The notes: generated by a model not told the origin, from the letters alone. DNA of 64,000 nucleotides from Lentisphaerota bacterium (GCA_012514035.1 JAAZBB010000003.1:23620-87619); one strand, 5' to 3'; numbered from the stretch's first letter, positions 19,372 through 28,118 are shown. Program-made: numbers and translations.

Positions 19372-19755
19372 TCAACCGGTGATCTGGATCTTCCGGGGTT
19401 TGACTTCCTCCTTCTTGGGGATGGACACGCTCAGCACGCCGTTCTTCACGCGGGCCTGTATGCGGTCGGGATCCACGGCGTCCGGCAGGGTGAAATCGCG
19501 GCGGTAGCGGCCGCAACCGAACTCCTGACCGAGCGTCTCGCAGCCCTCCGGCCGCGCGGGGCGGCTCCAGCCTTCGAGGGTCAGCACCCGGTTCTGGACC
19601 GTGGCTTCGACGGACTTCTCGTCAACGCCGGGCATGTCAGCCACAACGGTGAACTTTTCCGCATCTTCTCGGATATCCACGCGCGGCACAAAGACCGGCT
19701 CGTTTTCCGGCGTCTGGACCGGATCATTCTTCTGGATGGTTTTCTGATCGTTCAT
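19372..19755 (-). CDS. Small heat-shock protein (Hsp20 family), second of three
   Basis: The 127-residue protein contains an alpha-crystallin domain (VDIREDAEKFTVVADMPGVDEKSVEATVQ to VKNGVLSVSIPKK) with the family's A-x-x-x-N-G-V-L signature. A C-terminal IQI motif is present (KIQITG). The N-terminal arm is very short compared with its neighbours, which usually alters oligomer size in this family. It shares only moderate similarity with the other two, so the trio is an old rather than a recent duplication. Confidence 0.92.
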   Translation of the reverse strand: MNDQKTIQKNDPVQTPENEPVFVPRVDIREDAEKFTVVADMPGVDEKSVEATVQNRVLTLEGWSRPARPEGCETLGQEFGCGRYRRDFTLPDAVDPDRIQARVKNGVLSVSIPKKEEVKPRKIQITG

Positions 19756-19771
19756 GGGGATATGCCTCCTT

Positions 19772-20230
19772 TCAGGTCGCTTCGATGGCGATCTTGCGGG
19801 GTTTCTCCTCCTCCGCCCTCGGCAGGGAGATACGGAGCAGGCCGTTTTTGAATGTCGCCTTTACGGCGCCTGGATTGGCGCGGAAGGGCAGTTGCAGCGT
19901 GCGCTGGAATTCACCGGCGGGCCGCTCGCGTCGCAGAACAGTCTCGCCTGCGGCCGGATCCTCGGCATTCACCTTGCCGTGCAACGTCAGCATGTCACCG
20001 TCCACGGAGATTTCGACGTCCTTGGGGTCCACGCCCGGCATCTCGGCGTCGATGACCAGGCCATCCGCCGACGACCAGACATTCATGGGCGGATAGACCG
20101 CCCGCAGGCGGCGACCAAACCTTGGGGCCTCCGGAGCGGATAAAATCCGGTTCATGTCTTCTTGAAGCGATTCCAATTCGTCGAAGATCGTCCAGGGACT
20201 CCGCGGTCCAATTGTCAAGAGTTCCAACAT
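19772..20230 (-). CDS. Small heat-shock protein (Hsp20 family), first of three
   Basis: The 152-residue product has an N-terminal arm (IFDELESLQEDMNRIL), an alpha-crystallin domain (NVWSSADGLVIDAEMPGVDPKDVEISV to FKNGLLRISLPRA) and a C-terminal IAI motif. AAAGGAG precedes the ATG at good spacing. It is promoter-proximal, and a sigma-70-like promoter lies immediately upstream. No CIRCE inverted repeat is visible, so control by HrcA is not supported by the sequence. Confidence 0.93.
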   Translation of the reverse strand: MLELLTIGPRSPWTIFDELESLQEDMNRILSAPEAPRFGRRLRAVYPPMNVWSSADGLVIDAEMPGVDPKDVEISVDGDMLTLHGKVNAEDPAAGETVLRRERPAGEFQRTLQLPFRANPGAVKATFKNGLLRISLPRAEEEKPRKIAIEAT

Positions 20231-20259
20231 GGCTTCTGCTCTCCTTTCTTACCAGTGTT

Positions 20260-20288
20260 AGTATACTTCAATCTTTTTGAAAGCACAA
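20260..20288 (-). promoter_or_regulatory. Promoter of the small heat-shock gene cluster
   Basis: On the minus strand TTGTGC (20288-20283), a 17-bp spacer and TATACT (20265-20260) lie about 30 bp before the first Hsp20 start. The -10 box is five of six. This looks like a housekeeping-type rather than a classic sigma-32 promoter. Confidence 0.6.
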
Positions 20289-20510
20289 CCCGTGCCAAAT
20301 AGAAACTAAAAACAATGCTATTCATATATCTTATTGCATATCATCATATTATCGAAATTGTCGGACTGAAATACGCTTCATATTCTATATAATATATGCG
20401 CCATATTGACACACCGCGAAGAAATGCAAATGCAATAATGTCCCATAATCCCATGCGACGATTGCACCCTCTGTGCGAGCGGATTTCCTGGAGCCTGAAT
20501 CCAAACTGAT

Positions 20511-20534
20511 TTATGGAGTTTATAAACTCCATAA
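20511..20534. repeat. 24-bp perfect palindrome
   Basis: Bases 20511-20534 read identically on both strands, with core GGAGTTTATAAACTCC. It lies 78 bp after the vWA stop on the minus strand and about 280 bp upstream of the Hsp20 genes. It has no loop and no adjoining T-run, so it is a better candidate for a protein-binding site or recombination remnant than for a terminator. Confidence 0.6.
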
Positions 20535-20611
20535 TTGGGGTCCGCAGAAGCAGGGTCAGGCCTGTAGTGTTATATACAGTCGGGAGAAAGTGATGGCCTG
20601 CAGTTGTCTGG

Positions 20612-22387
20612 TTAGAGTGGGAAATCGGCGCCGTAGGGCAACGGGACGTTGTGACGGATCGACAAGTCGCGGATTTCCCGCAGGGTATCGTCGCGGCCGC
20701 TGGTCAGATGGTCGTTGATGAGCTTATAGATTTTCTGGGCGACCCATTCGCGGCGGAGGCCTTCGCCGCCATCTTCGGCTTCTTCAAGATCGATCGCAAA
20801 GACCATGTCGCGTTTGGCGGGACCGGATTCGCCGACAATCTGCAGCACGGCGGATTTCTGATCGGCGGGGCAGCGGCCGACGAGGCGCAGGGGCCGGTCG
20901 AGATAGAGGTGCGTGAGGGTGCGGGGATAAACTTCGGCCGCGGAATCCGACGAGAAGCGGTACGCGAGGTTGGCGAGAACAGGCCGGGACAATTCACGGG
21001 CTGCGCGGCGTACGGCATCGGGAATCTGTTCGCGCAGGGGCATGATCCAGGAGCCGCCCCGGTTGTTGTGGCCGAGCAGGTCGAGCAGGAAGGTATTGAC
21101 CCGGTCCCCCGCCCCGACCGTGAAGATCGATACCTTGCCCTGATTGGCCTTGCTGAAGCGGGCGATGATATCGGAACTGTCGATCGTGCCCATAGTCGGC
21201 CGCCCATCGGTCATCAGCACCACGACCATGGGCCGGTCCGGCCGGCGGGGAATCCGGAGCACCTGCTGCAGGGGAGAAAAGAGGTCGGTCTGGCCGCGCG
21301 CCCGCAGCTCCTCCACAAACTGCGCGGCCGCCTGCAGCGTATCGGCGGTGACCGGCTGCCAGTCCTTGAAACAGAGCTCCGGCGACTCGCTGTAGCGCAT
21401 CAGATTGAGGCGATCCGCGGTGGTGAGGGTGCGCAGGTATTCGATCAGGCCGGCCTTGAAGAAATCCAGCTTGGTGCGGGTGATGCTCTCGGAGGAATCC
21501 TGAACCAGGAGGACATCCTTGGGCAGCACGGGCAGCGCTTCAACCCCCGCGCGGCTGATGGCCAGTTCAAAATAAAGCGCGTTTTCGCTGGCGGCCTTGT
21601 AGGTGGAAACCGCCACGGACAGGAAGCGCTCGATCGGCTCCACGTCGGTCACGTCGGCGATTGTTTCATCCAGCATCCGGCCCTGGGCGGCCTGGCGTTC
21701 GGCCTCGGCGGGGGCGTTTCGGTCGGCGGCGGCCAGCATGGCGGCGGCCGGCGGCTGGGCGGCCGACAGCACATCCAGGGGGCGAATGGAGGCATCGCCG
21801 GGGCGATCGCCGGCGGCGGCCGCCGCAGCGGCGATCGCGGCCTCATCGGCGGGCAGGCTGATATCGGGCGCGCCGGAACGGCGTGCCAAGGCCGGTTCAA
21901 TGCGGCGTGGCAGGGCGGCCAGTTCGTCCGCCGCCGCCTTGTGCTCGATTTGGAGGATCTCCTGGCGAAGATCCAGGGAGGCGGCCGCCGCGGAGGAAGC
22001 CGGCGGGGGCACCGCGGCCTCGGCGGGCGGCGGCGGCGTGAATTCCAGCTCCTCGGCCCCGGCACGCAGGTTTTCCAACAACTCTTCCTGCAAGGGAGCG
22101 ACCTCGGCAAACGCCTCGGGATTCTCCGGCCGGAATTTTTCGGGTTGCAGGAAGCCGGCGAGATCGGGCACGGGACGCACTTCGCCCATGACCAGGGGCC
22201 GGCGCGGGACGGTGCTGGGCCAGGCCCCGGGCCTCCGCATGGGAATCACCGGGAACTGGAACAGCAGCACCGCGTGCAGGGCGAGCGAAACGGCCAGCGT
22301 GGCGGCGAACAGCCCGGCCCGCAGCCAAGGCTGCCGTGCTTCGCGCCCCGTCGGGATCTGCCTGCCGATCGCGGCCATGTCCCCCAT
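20612..22387 (-). CDS. Membrane-anchored von Willebrand factor A domain protein
   Basis: The 591-residue protein begins in the cytoplasm and has one membrane helix (about residues 24-46). An Ala/Pro/Glu-rich region follows to about residue 240. A vWA domain then carries the metal-binding DSSES motif (DVLLVQDSSES, about residue 292) and later LMTDGRP. It is likely exposed to the periplasm and may bind a partner through Mg2+. Its ATG overlaps the rho stop by one base (TAATG), so it is probably translated by reinitiation after rho. No partner ATPase of the MoxR type is adjacent, so its role is unknown. Confidence 0.8.
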   Translation of the reverse strand: MGDMAAIGRQIPTGREARQPWLRAGLFAATLAVSLALHAVLLFQFPVIPMRRPGAWPSTVPRRPLVMGEVRPVPDLAGFLQPEKFRPENPEAFAEVAPLQEELLENLRAGAEELEFTPPPPAEAAVPPPASSAAAASLDLRQEILQIEHKAAADELAALPRRIEPALARRSGAPDISLPADEAAIAAAAAAAGDRPGDASIRPLDVLSAAQPPAAAMLAAADRNAPAEAERQAAQGRMLDETIADVTDVEPIERFLSVAVSTYKAASENALYFELAISRAGVEALPVLPKDVLLVQDSSESITRTKLDFFKAGLIEYLRTLTTADRLNLMRYSESPELCFKDWQPVTADTLQAAAQFVEELRARGQTDLFSPLQQVLRIPRRPDRPMVVVLMTDGRPTMGTIDSSDIIARFSKANQGKVSIFTVGAGDRVNTFLLDLLGHNNRGGSWIMPLREQIPDAVRRAARELSRPVLANLAYRFSSDSAAEVYPRTLTHLYLDRPLRLVGRCPADQKSAVLQIVGESGPAKRDMVFAIDLEEAEDGGEGLRREWVAQKIYKLINDHLTSGRDDTLREIRDLSIRHNVPLPYGADFPL

Positions 22388-24216
22388 TATCCCTGCAGGG
22401 TCATCAGGAATTCAAGGTTGGTCTTTGTTTTTTTCAGGCGCCCAATGAGCAGTTCCATAGCTTCGACGGGAGGCACGCCATTGAGGGCCTTGCGTAAAAT
22501 CCAGACGCGGCTGAGCTCGTCGGGATGCATGAGCAGCTCCTCCTTGCGGGTGCCGGATTTCTCGATGTTGATGGCCGGGAAGATGCGCTTGTCCACCAGG
22601 TAGCGGTCCAAACAGATCTCCATGTTGCCCGTGCCCTTGAATTCCTCGAAGATGACCTCATCCATGCGGCTGCCGGTGTCGACCAGCGCGGTGGCGATGA
22701 TGGTCAGGCTGCCGCCGCCCTCGATGTTGCGGGCGGCGCCGAAGAAGCGCTTGGGCTTGTGCAGGGCGTTGGCATCCACGCCGCCCGAGAGGATCTTGCC
22801 GCTGTGCGGCTGGAGGGTGTTGTAGGCCCGCGCCAGGCGCGTGATCGAGTCGAGCAGGATCACGACATGCTTGCCGGCCTCGACCTGGCGTTTGGCCATC
22901 TCGATCACGATGTCGGCGATCTGCACATGGCGTTCCGGCGGCTCGTCGAAGGTGGAAGCGATGACCTCGGCCTTTGTGTTGCGTTCCATGTCCGTGACTT
23001 CCTCGGGACGTTCGTCGATCAGCAGGATGATCAGCTTCACCTCCGGGTTGTTCTCGGAGATGCTGTTGGCCATCATCTGCATCAGGACGGTCTTGCCGGT
23101 GCGCGGCGGGGCCACGATGAGCCCGCGCTGGCCCTTGCCGATGGGCGTGAGCAGGTCCATGACCCGCATGTTGACGTTGTTCTGGCTCTTGGTCTCGAGC
23201 ACCAGCCGCTGATTGGGAAACAGCGGTGTCAGGTTTTCGAAGGGGATGATGCCGCGCTGGCCCTCGGGCGGGCCGTCGTTGATGCTGTTGACCTTCTGGA
23301 GGGCGAAAAACCGCTCCTTGTCCTTGGGCGAGCGAATCTCGCCCTCGACCAGATCGCCGGTACGCAGGGCAAAGCGGCGGACCTGCGAGGGCGACACATA
23401 GATGTCGTCGGGGCACGGCAGGTAGTCGTTGTTGGGTGAGCGCAGGAATCCGAAGTTGTCGGGCAGGATTTCCAGCACGCCGCGGACGAACATGGTGCCG
23501 TTGCAACGGGCGTTAGCCTTGAGGATTTCAAAGATCAGCTCGTGCTTCTTGAGGGCGCCGAGATCCACGAGCTGATAGCTGTCGGCCAGTTCCTTGAGCT
23601 GGGGCACGGTGAGCTGCTGCAGTTCGTTGAGCTTGAGCACGCGGGCCATCTTGGCGCGTTCCGCGGCGGCGGCTTCGGCGGCGGCGCGCTGGGCGGCGAT
23701 CTGGGCGGCGCGGGCGGCCTCCTCTTCGGGGGTCAGGGGCGTCCGGGGCCGGTTGTCGTGAAAGGGCTGGCCGCCGTGGCGCCGGTCGCGGTTGCGGTCG
23801 AAATGACGATCATGGCGACCGCCCTGGTGTTGCGGATAGGGCGGCCGGTTGAAGCCTCCGTTCGGATAGGGCCCGCGGGGGCCTGGCGCGGCCGCGGCGG
23901 GAGAAGCGGGTGGGGCAGGCGGCGGGGCGGTCTCGTCTGCGCGCGGCGTTTCCGGCGCCGTCACGGGGGGGGCGTTGCCATTGATTTCCGGGGGAGTCGG
24001 CGGGGCCTGCGGAGGAGTCGGGTCGGCGGCCGGGCCACCCGAACCCGGACGGTATTCTTCGCCATCGGCAATGGTGGTATCCAGCAGGGAGGACGGCAAG
24101 GGCATGTCGGCGCGTTTCTTCGGATCGGCTTCTGGATTCTTGCGGGGGCGGCCGCGGCGGGCGCCGGCGGCGGAAGGCTTGCGGGATTGACGGGGTTGCT
24201 TGGGGTTTGTTGCCAT
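22387..24216 (-). CDS. rho: Transcription termination factor Rho with a long disordered N-terminus
   Basis: Rho is the hexameric RNA helicase that ends transcription. The core is complete: a Rho_N segment ([17 protein letters not shown]), an RNA-binding cold-shock fold ([13 protein letters not shown]), the P-loop VAPPRTGKT, Walker [13 protein letters not shown] and the GGVDANAL loop. The chain has 609 residues against about 420 in E. coli. About 190 residues before the core are Pro-, Arg-, Gly- and Gln-rich, and start with an AT-hook-like RRGRPRK. The ATG at 24216 fits AAGGAG nine bases upstream. It follows coaE by four bases and overlaps the vWA gene. Confidence 0.97.
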   Translation of the reverse strand: MATNPKQPRQSRKPSAAGARRGRPRKNPEADPKKRADMPLPSSLLDTTIADGEEYRPGSGGPAADPTPPQAPPTPPEINGNAPPVTAPETPRADETAPPPAPPASPAAAAPGPRGPYPNGGFNRPPYPQHQGGRHDRHFDRNRDRRHGGQPFHDNRPRTPLTPEEEAARAAQIAAQRAAAEAAAAERAKMARVLKLNELQQLTVPQLKELADSYQLVDLGALKKHELIFEILKANARCNGTMFVRGVLEILPDNFGFLRSPNNDYLPCPDDIYVSPSQVRRFALRTGDLVEGEIRSPKDKERFFALQKVNSINDGPPEGQRGIIPFENLTPLFPNQRLVLETKSQNNVNMRVMDLLTPIGKGQRGLIVAPPRTGKTVLMQMMANSISENNPEVKLIILLIDERPEEVTDMERNTKAEVIASTFDEPPERHVQIADIVIEMAKRQVEAGKHVVILLDSITRLARAYNTLQPHSGKILSGGVDANALHKPKRFFGAARNIEGGGSLTIIATALVDTGSRMDEVIFEEFKGTGNMEICLDRYLVDKRIFPAINIEKSGTRKEELLMHPDELSRVWILRKALNGVPPVEAMELLIGRLKKTKTNLEFLMTLQG

Positions 24217-24220
24217 GGGA

Positions 24221-24838
24221 TCAGTCTCCTTGTTCAAATAAATCCTGCCAGACGGCCCGGCTGCGGGCTTCCAGTTCTTCTAGCGTGCCATTGTTTTCGA
24301 TCACCCGGTCGGCCAGCGCCATTTTCCGGGCCACGGGCCATTGGCTGGCCATGCGCGCCCGGGCCTCTTCGACCGTGAGGCCACGGTGCATGAGCCGCTG
24401 CACCATCACCGGCTCATCGGAGGCCACGCAGACGACGGCGTCCCATTCCTGTTGCATGCCGGTTTCAAACAACAGGGGAATCAACGCCACGCCGGCGAGT
24501 CCTTCCCGCCGGATGCCCTCGGCCCAGACCCGCATGCGACGGATCACCGGGGGGTGGAGCATCTGGTTCAGGCGTTCCCGGGCGGCGGCGTCGGCAAACA
24601 CGATCGCGGCCAGGCGGGTGCGGTCGATGCCGCCATCCGGCGCCCAGACCCGCGGACCAAAGGCCTGTTGGATTTCTTCCACGCACACCCCGCCAGGAGC
24701 GATCAACCGGTGCGCAATTTCATCGGCATCGATCATTTCGGCGCCCCAGCGCCGCCAGAAACCGGCCACGGTGCTTTTGCCGCAGGCGATTCCGCCGGTT
24801 AAAGCCACGCAATACCCTTTTTTCATTTCTTTCACCAT
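24221..24838 (-). CDS. coaE: Dephospho-CoA kinase
   Basis: CoaE phosphorylates dephospho-CoA in the last step of coenzyme A synthesis. The P-loop [12 protein letters not shown] lies near the start and is followed by [19 protein letters not shown] and the LID segment [19 protein letters not shown] complete the family pattern. The 205 residues are normal. The ATG at 24838 overlaps the stop of the upstream membrane protein; a second ATG four codons on (24826) is possible. It is part of a tight minus-strand run with rho. Confidence 0.95.
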   Translation of the reverse strand: MVKEMKKGYCVALTGGIACGKSTVAGFWRRWGAEMIDADEIAHRLIAPGGVCVEEIQQAFGPRVWAPDGGIDRTRLAAIVFADAAARERLNQMLHPPVIRRMRVWAEGIRREGLAGVALIPLLFETGMQQEWDAVVCVASDEPVMVQRLMHRGLTVEEARARMASQWPVARKMALADRVIENNGTLEELEARSRAVWQDLFEQGD

Positions 24839-26898
24839 GGTCGGGCCGGCGCCAGGGGGGGCGCTTCGCTGATGGCGCCGCCCTGTTCATCCGCGCGAAA
24901 TCCGGCGGCCAGCAGGGCGCCCGCGAGCCGCAGAACCTCCTGGGCTTCCTCGTTCCCGGCGTCCATGCGCAGGGCATGGGCTGCGCGGGTCTGGGCCAGA
25001 TCCGCCTCGCCGCTTTCCAGGGCGGAGCGAGCCTCTTCCGCCAGGGTCTCCGCCAGCCGGGCGGCGACGGGACTTTGCGTCAGCCGGAAGACCCGGAACT
25101 TGCGATTGGCGAACTGCGGCTCGAAATGCCGCAATTCCTCCGGCCGCTGCTCGAACAGGCGGGCCGCGGCATTCGTTGACGGCTCCAGCGCGTCCACCAT
25201 GTAGCGCATCTGGAGGCCGGGCTGGATGTCGGAAAACTCGCCCATGGCATGCACGTAAATCGTGGCGCCGTGCGCCTCCATCCAGGTACGGAACTGATCT
25301 TCGTCGCCTTTGAACAGCACCTCGCCATAGTCCTGCACCCGGGCGCGGATTTCCGGGGCTTCAAACTTCGGGTGCAGCACAACGGGACAGCCGCCGTAGG
25401 TGGCGATGGCGGCGCTGATGCCGAAATTCGCCAGCACGGGCTCCGGGGCCGCGTATGTTCGTAAATGCTTCATCAAGGCTTCTGTTTCACCGGCATAGAC
25501 GTTGGGGCGTCCCCAGCGCAAAGGTTCCCGCCAGGTTTGGCCCGCTTCCACCAGCCAACCCAAGATCAACCCGGCCGCGACGATCCCGCGGCTCCACCGC
25601 CCGCTGGCCGCCAGCCACCGGCCGGCCCCCAGGCCGACCAGGCCGCAGGCAAATACCGCCAGCCAGGCATGAAACCGGAAAAACAGGATGAAAGCAGCCA
25701 ACGACGCCAGGAAATAGAAAAACAGGAGGGGAAAATCGGCGCAGGGTGGCCTGTCGCGTAATCTGGCCGGAATCAAACCCCAAACGGCCAGCGCCGTCAA
25801 CACCAAAAGCGCAGGAAACCACTCCCCCACCATGCGCCAGGAGGTGGAGTGCAGCGCCGGCGCCCACAGGATGCGCTGATCGAAGGTCAGCATGGCCGGA
25901 TCGTCCGGACGGATGTTGAAACACCGCAGCTTGGCCCACAGCAGGGAAGCGAAATGGCCGTAGGCCGGCACATAATGCCGGGACAGCGCGAGATACAGCA
26001 GCAACGGGGCAACGGCCAGCACCAGGCGGGTGGCCAACCGCCGGTGCTGCGCGACCGGCGCGCCGGCCAGCAGCAGCCCCCACCCCAGCGCCATGACCGG
26101 CGAGCCCGCAAAACCGTGCGCGGCCAGATAGGGATTGCGCAGTCCCGCCGCCAGCAGGACCGCCATCAGCGGCACTGCCACCGTCCACAATTCCTCTTTC
26201 GCCAGCCGTCCGCGCACGGCCTGGACCCACCCCCAGGCCATGAACAGCAGCAGATAAAACTGCACCAGGTCCCATGCGCAGAGCGCGAGCCCCGCCAGCA
26301 CGGCCGCGAGCCCGCCCGCCACCAGCCGGCCGCGCCAAGAACCGGCGCGGCGGCGGGCCCAGGTCACCGCCGCCAGATGCCCCAGCAGCAGCGGCAGCGC
26401 ATGGTTTTCGTGCGACAATTCCTGGCCCGTCGAACGCGCCACGGCGCTGATGGCCACGGCATAGAAGGCCGCCGCCCAGAAGCCGCCCGCGAGCCCCCCG
26501 CCCATCCATTTGACCCAGAAAAACATCCCGGGAATCGCCAGACAGAACCAGGCCAGATGGAGCCAGCGGATTTTTTCGGCAAGATTCAAGGTGCCGGGCC
26601 AAAGCTTCGCGGCGCGCACATAGGCGTACTCCGCGCCGACCGTATCCGTCACCTGGGGGTCCACGCCGTGCGGATACTGGATGCCCTGATCCAGCCGCGG
26701 CAGCTCCCCGTCGCGATACACCATCTGAATGCGCCGGAACGCCAGCGCGCTTTCCAGGGTGAACGGGATCGTACCGTCCGGCGTCAATACGCGCTGCGCG
26801 TCCAGCACGTGCCGACGGGTTCCGACCGCCAGCAACACCAGCAGAACCAGCAGCAGCGCCTGCAGCGGGATTTGGAAAGATTTGGCGGGAAGGGTCAC
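24832..26898 (-). CDS. STT3-like GT-C membrane protein (paralogue A)
   Basis: The 688-residue chain has about a dozen membrane spans and a soluble C-terminal domain. Near residue 75 it carries IQYPHGVDPQ, which resembles the YPxGxxxHW segment of archaeal AglB/STT3. Around residue 165, SHENHALPLLLGH sits where two paralogues in this window have LRPDHHG. I therefore read it as a divergent oligosaccharyltransferase-like GT-C protein, moving sugar from a lipid carrier outside the cytoplasm. The changed acidic/His motif makes activity less certain. It begins with GTG after a GGGTTC-type repeat and a phased palindrome array, and overlaps coaE by seven bases. Confidence 0.6.
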   Translation of the reverse strand: MTLPAKSFQIPLQALLLVLLVLLAVGTRRHVLDAQRVLTPDGTIPFTLESALAFRRIQMVYRDGELPRLDQGIQYPHGVDPQVTDTVGAEYAYVRAAKLWPGTLNLAEKIRWLHLAWFCLAIPGMFFWVKWMGGGLAGGFWAAAFYAVAISAVARSTGQELSHENHALPLLLGHLAAVTWARRRAGSWRGRLVAGGLAAVLAGLALCAWDLVQFYLLLFMAWGWVQAVRGRLAKEELWTVAVPLMAVLLAAGLRNPYLAAHGFAGSPVMALGWGLLLAGAPVAQHRRLATRLVLAVAPLLLYLALSRHYVPAYGHFASLLWAKLRCFNIRPDDPAMLTFDQRILWAPALHSTSWRMVGEWFPALLVLTALAVWGLIPARLRDRPPCADFPLLFFYFLASLAAFILFFRFHAWLAVFACGLVGLGAGRWLAASGRWSRGIVAAGLILGWLVEAGQTWREPLRWGRPNVYAGETEALMKHLRTYAAPEPVLANFGISAAIATYGGCPVVLHPKFEAPEIRARVQDYGEVLFKGDEDQFRTWMEAHGATIYVHAMGEFSDIQPGLQMRYMVDALEPSTNAAARLFEQRPEELRHFEPQFANRKFRVFRLTQSPVAARLAETLAEEARSALESGEADLAQTRAAHALRMDAGNEEAQEVLRLAGALLAAGFRADEQGGAISEAPPLAPARPW

Positions 26899-26901
26899 GG
26901 G

Positions 26902-26930
26902 AATCAGGGTTCAGGGTTCGGGGTTCGGGG
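26902..26930. repeat. Degenerate GGGTTCAGG-type repeat at the start of paralogue A
   Basis: The tract reads as four imperfect copies of CAGGGTT/CGGGGTT units and ends four bases before the GTG start of the downstream minus-strand gene. It lies on the gene side of the palindrome array at 26952-27052. Confidence 0.55.
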
Positions 26931-26951
26931 AAAACCGACTGCAGGCAAATA

Positions 26952-27052
26952 TTCCACACTCTGGAAAGCAGTTTTCCACGGTGTGGAAAAAAAGGCCGAT
27001 TTTTTCCACACAATGGAAAAAGTTTTCGGCGTTTTTCCACACAATGGAAAAA
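26952..27052. repeat. Array of four helically phased TTCCA-N5-TGGAA palindromes (array 1)
   Basis: Four units TTCCA-N5-TGGAA are centred at 26959, 26981, 27011 and 27042, giving spacings of 22, 30 and 31 bp. The N5 cores are CACTC, CGGTG, CACAA and CACAA. Flanking A and T runs extend three of the palindromes to 19-21 bp, and GTTTTCGGCG-like spacers follow units three and four. The array fills the gap between the 5'-3' exonuclease gene and the STT3-like gene it precedes. A second array with the same spacing lies at 36720-36821. Confidence 0.8.
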
Positions 27053-27078
27053 ATTTTCGGCGGATATTCATGAGGGGA

Positions 27079-27987
27079 TCAGAACAGGTTCATCTGCCCG
27101 TCGGCGGGGGGCCGGGGGGCGGATTTCAGCGCGGGGGGCGCGGCAGGTCCGGCATCGAGTTCGGCGGCGAACTGGTGCAGCTCGTATTGTTCAAAGAAGG
27201 TCTTGAGCTTGGCGGGATCGGGGGCGGGCGCGGGCAGTTCCGCCCACCCCGGGACGCCGGGCACGTTCTTATCCAGGGTCATCAGCTCTACGTTGGTTTC
27301 CGCGATGGCCTGCCCGGCCTGGACTTTGGCGCGGAGGGTTTCCGATTCGATCTCCCCGGCGCGGGCCAGGCATTCCGCAAGCGACCCGAACTGCGCGAGA
27401 AGCCTGGTGGCGGTCTTGGGTCCGACGCCGTTGATGCCGGGGATGTTGTCGGAGACATCGCCGATGAGGGCGAGCCAGTCCACAATCTGTTCCGGTTTGA
27501 CGCCGGTCTTGGCTTCGACGCCGGCCGGGCCCATTTCCTCGCTGGTCTTGGTGGGCGGGACGATGCGGATGCGGTCGCTCACAAGCTGCATCAGGTCCTT
27601 GTCGCTCGTAGCCAGGCGGACGGTGGCGCCGGCCAGCGCGGCGCGGTCCGCCAGCGTGGCGATGACATCGTCGGCCTCCTGGCCCTCGATGAGCAGCATC
27701 GGAATGCCGGCGGCGGCGAGGTACTCATTGATCAGTGGAAGCTGGCCGCGCAGGTCGTCGGGCATCGGCGCGCGCTGGGCCTTGTAGTCCGGGCATTTTT
27801 CGAGGCGGTGGGCGGGCGACCCGCCGTCGAAGGCCACGACCAGGCGGTCGGGATGCCACTGCTTCTGGAGCTGGCGGATCATGCGGATGAAGCCAAACAG
27901 GGCGTTGGTGGGCCGGCCGGCGCGGGTGGTGAGGCCGCGTACGGCGTAGAACGCACGGTAGGCGACCGCGGTGCCGTCCACGATCAC
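27079..27987 (-). CDS. Free-standing 5'-3' exonuclease with C-terminal clamp-binding motif
   Basis: The roughly 300-residue protein equals the N-terminal flap/5' nuclease domain of DNA polymerase I without the polymerase. IVDGTAVAYRAFYA, VVAFDGG, EGQEADDVIATLA and TSDKDLMQLV supply the metal-binding acids, and DNIPGINGVGPKTATRLL is the helix-hairpin-helix region. It probably removes RNA primers or flaps. The extreme C-terminus is QMNLF, which matches the sliding-clamp-binding consensus. I place the start at the GTG at 27987; the open frame runs back to a TTG at 28050, but that stretch is GGGTTC-type repeat sequence. Start choice is uncertain. Confidence 0.85.
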   Translation of the reverse strand: MIVDGTAVAYRAFYAVRGLTTRAGRPTNALFGFIRMIRQLQKQWHPDRLVVAFDGGSPAHRLEKCPDYKAQRAPMPDDLRGQLPLINEYLAAAGIPMLLIEGQEADDVIATLADRAALAGATVRLATSDKDLMQLVSDRIRIVPPTKTSEEMGPAGVEAKTGVKPEQIVDWLALIGDVSDNIPGINGVGPKTATRLLAQFGSLAECLARAGEIESETLRAKVQAGQAIAETNVELMTLDKNVPGVPGWAELPAPAPDPAKLKTFFEQYELHQFAAELDAGPAAPPALKSAPRPPADGQMNLF

Positions 27988-28000
27988 GACAGAATGGAGC

Positions 28001-28032
28001 AGTTCAGTGTTCAGAGGTCTGATATCAGGGGG
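28001..28032. repeat. Degenerate TTCAG-type repeat before the 5'-3' exonuclease
   Basis: The tract AGTTCAGTGTTCAGAGGTCTGATATCAGGG resembles the other GGGTTCAGG-type tracts of this window and lies just upstream of the exonuclease start. Confidence 0.4.
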
Positions 28033-28118
28033 TATGCCCAATACATTCAACCCGAATCACAGGCACGGACAGCGCGGCGGCGCCGTCCATGCCATTTTTC
28101 GTGTGGAAGGAAAATCGG

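Larger units (their letters stand above)
20231..20611. other. AT-rich intergenic island with promoter and palindrome
   Basis: This 381-bp region separates the 5' end of the Hsp20 cluster from the 3' end of the vWA gene. It is strongly AT-rich between 20250 and 20540. It holds the Hsp20 promoter and a 24-bp perfect palindrome. A GGGTCAGGCCTGTAGTG tract at 20553-20569 is reminiscent of the RAYT-linked inverted repeat at 43.8 kb. Short open frames on both strands have no support. Confidence 0.55.

Noticed and set aside
20344..20718. Small genes in the AT-rich gap near 20.5 kb
   Set aside because: They have no ribosome-binding site and no recognisable domain, and they overlap the palindrome and repeat remnants.
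26952..27052. CRISPR array
   Set aside because: The units are short palindromes with near-identical 15-bp spacers, and no cas gene is present.
28070..28110. Hairpin GGCACGGAC/GTCCATGCC as terminator of the secretin gene
   Set aside because: The T-run lies on the plus-strand side (ATTTTT), whereas the genes on both sides read on the minus strand.
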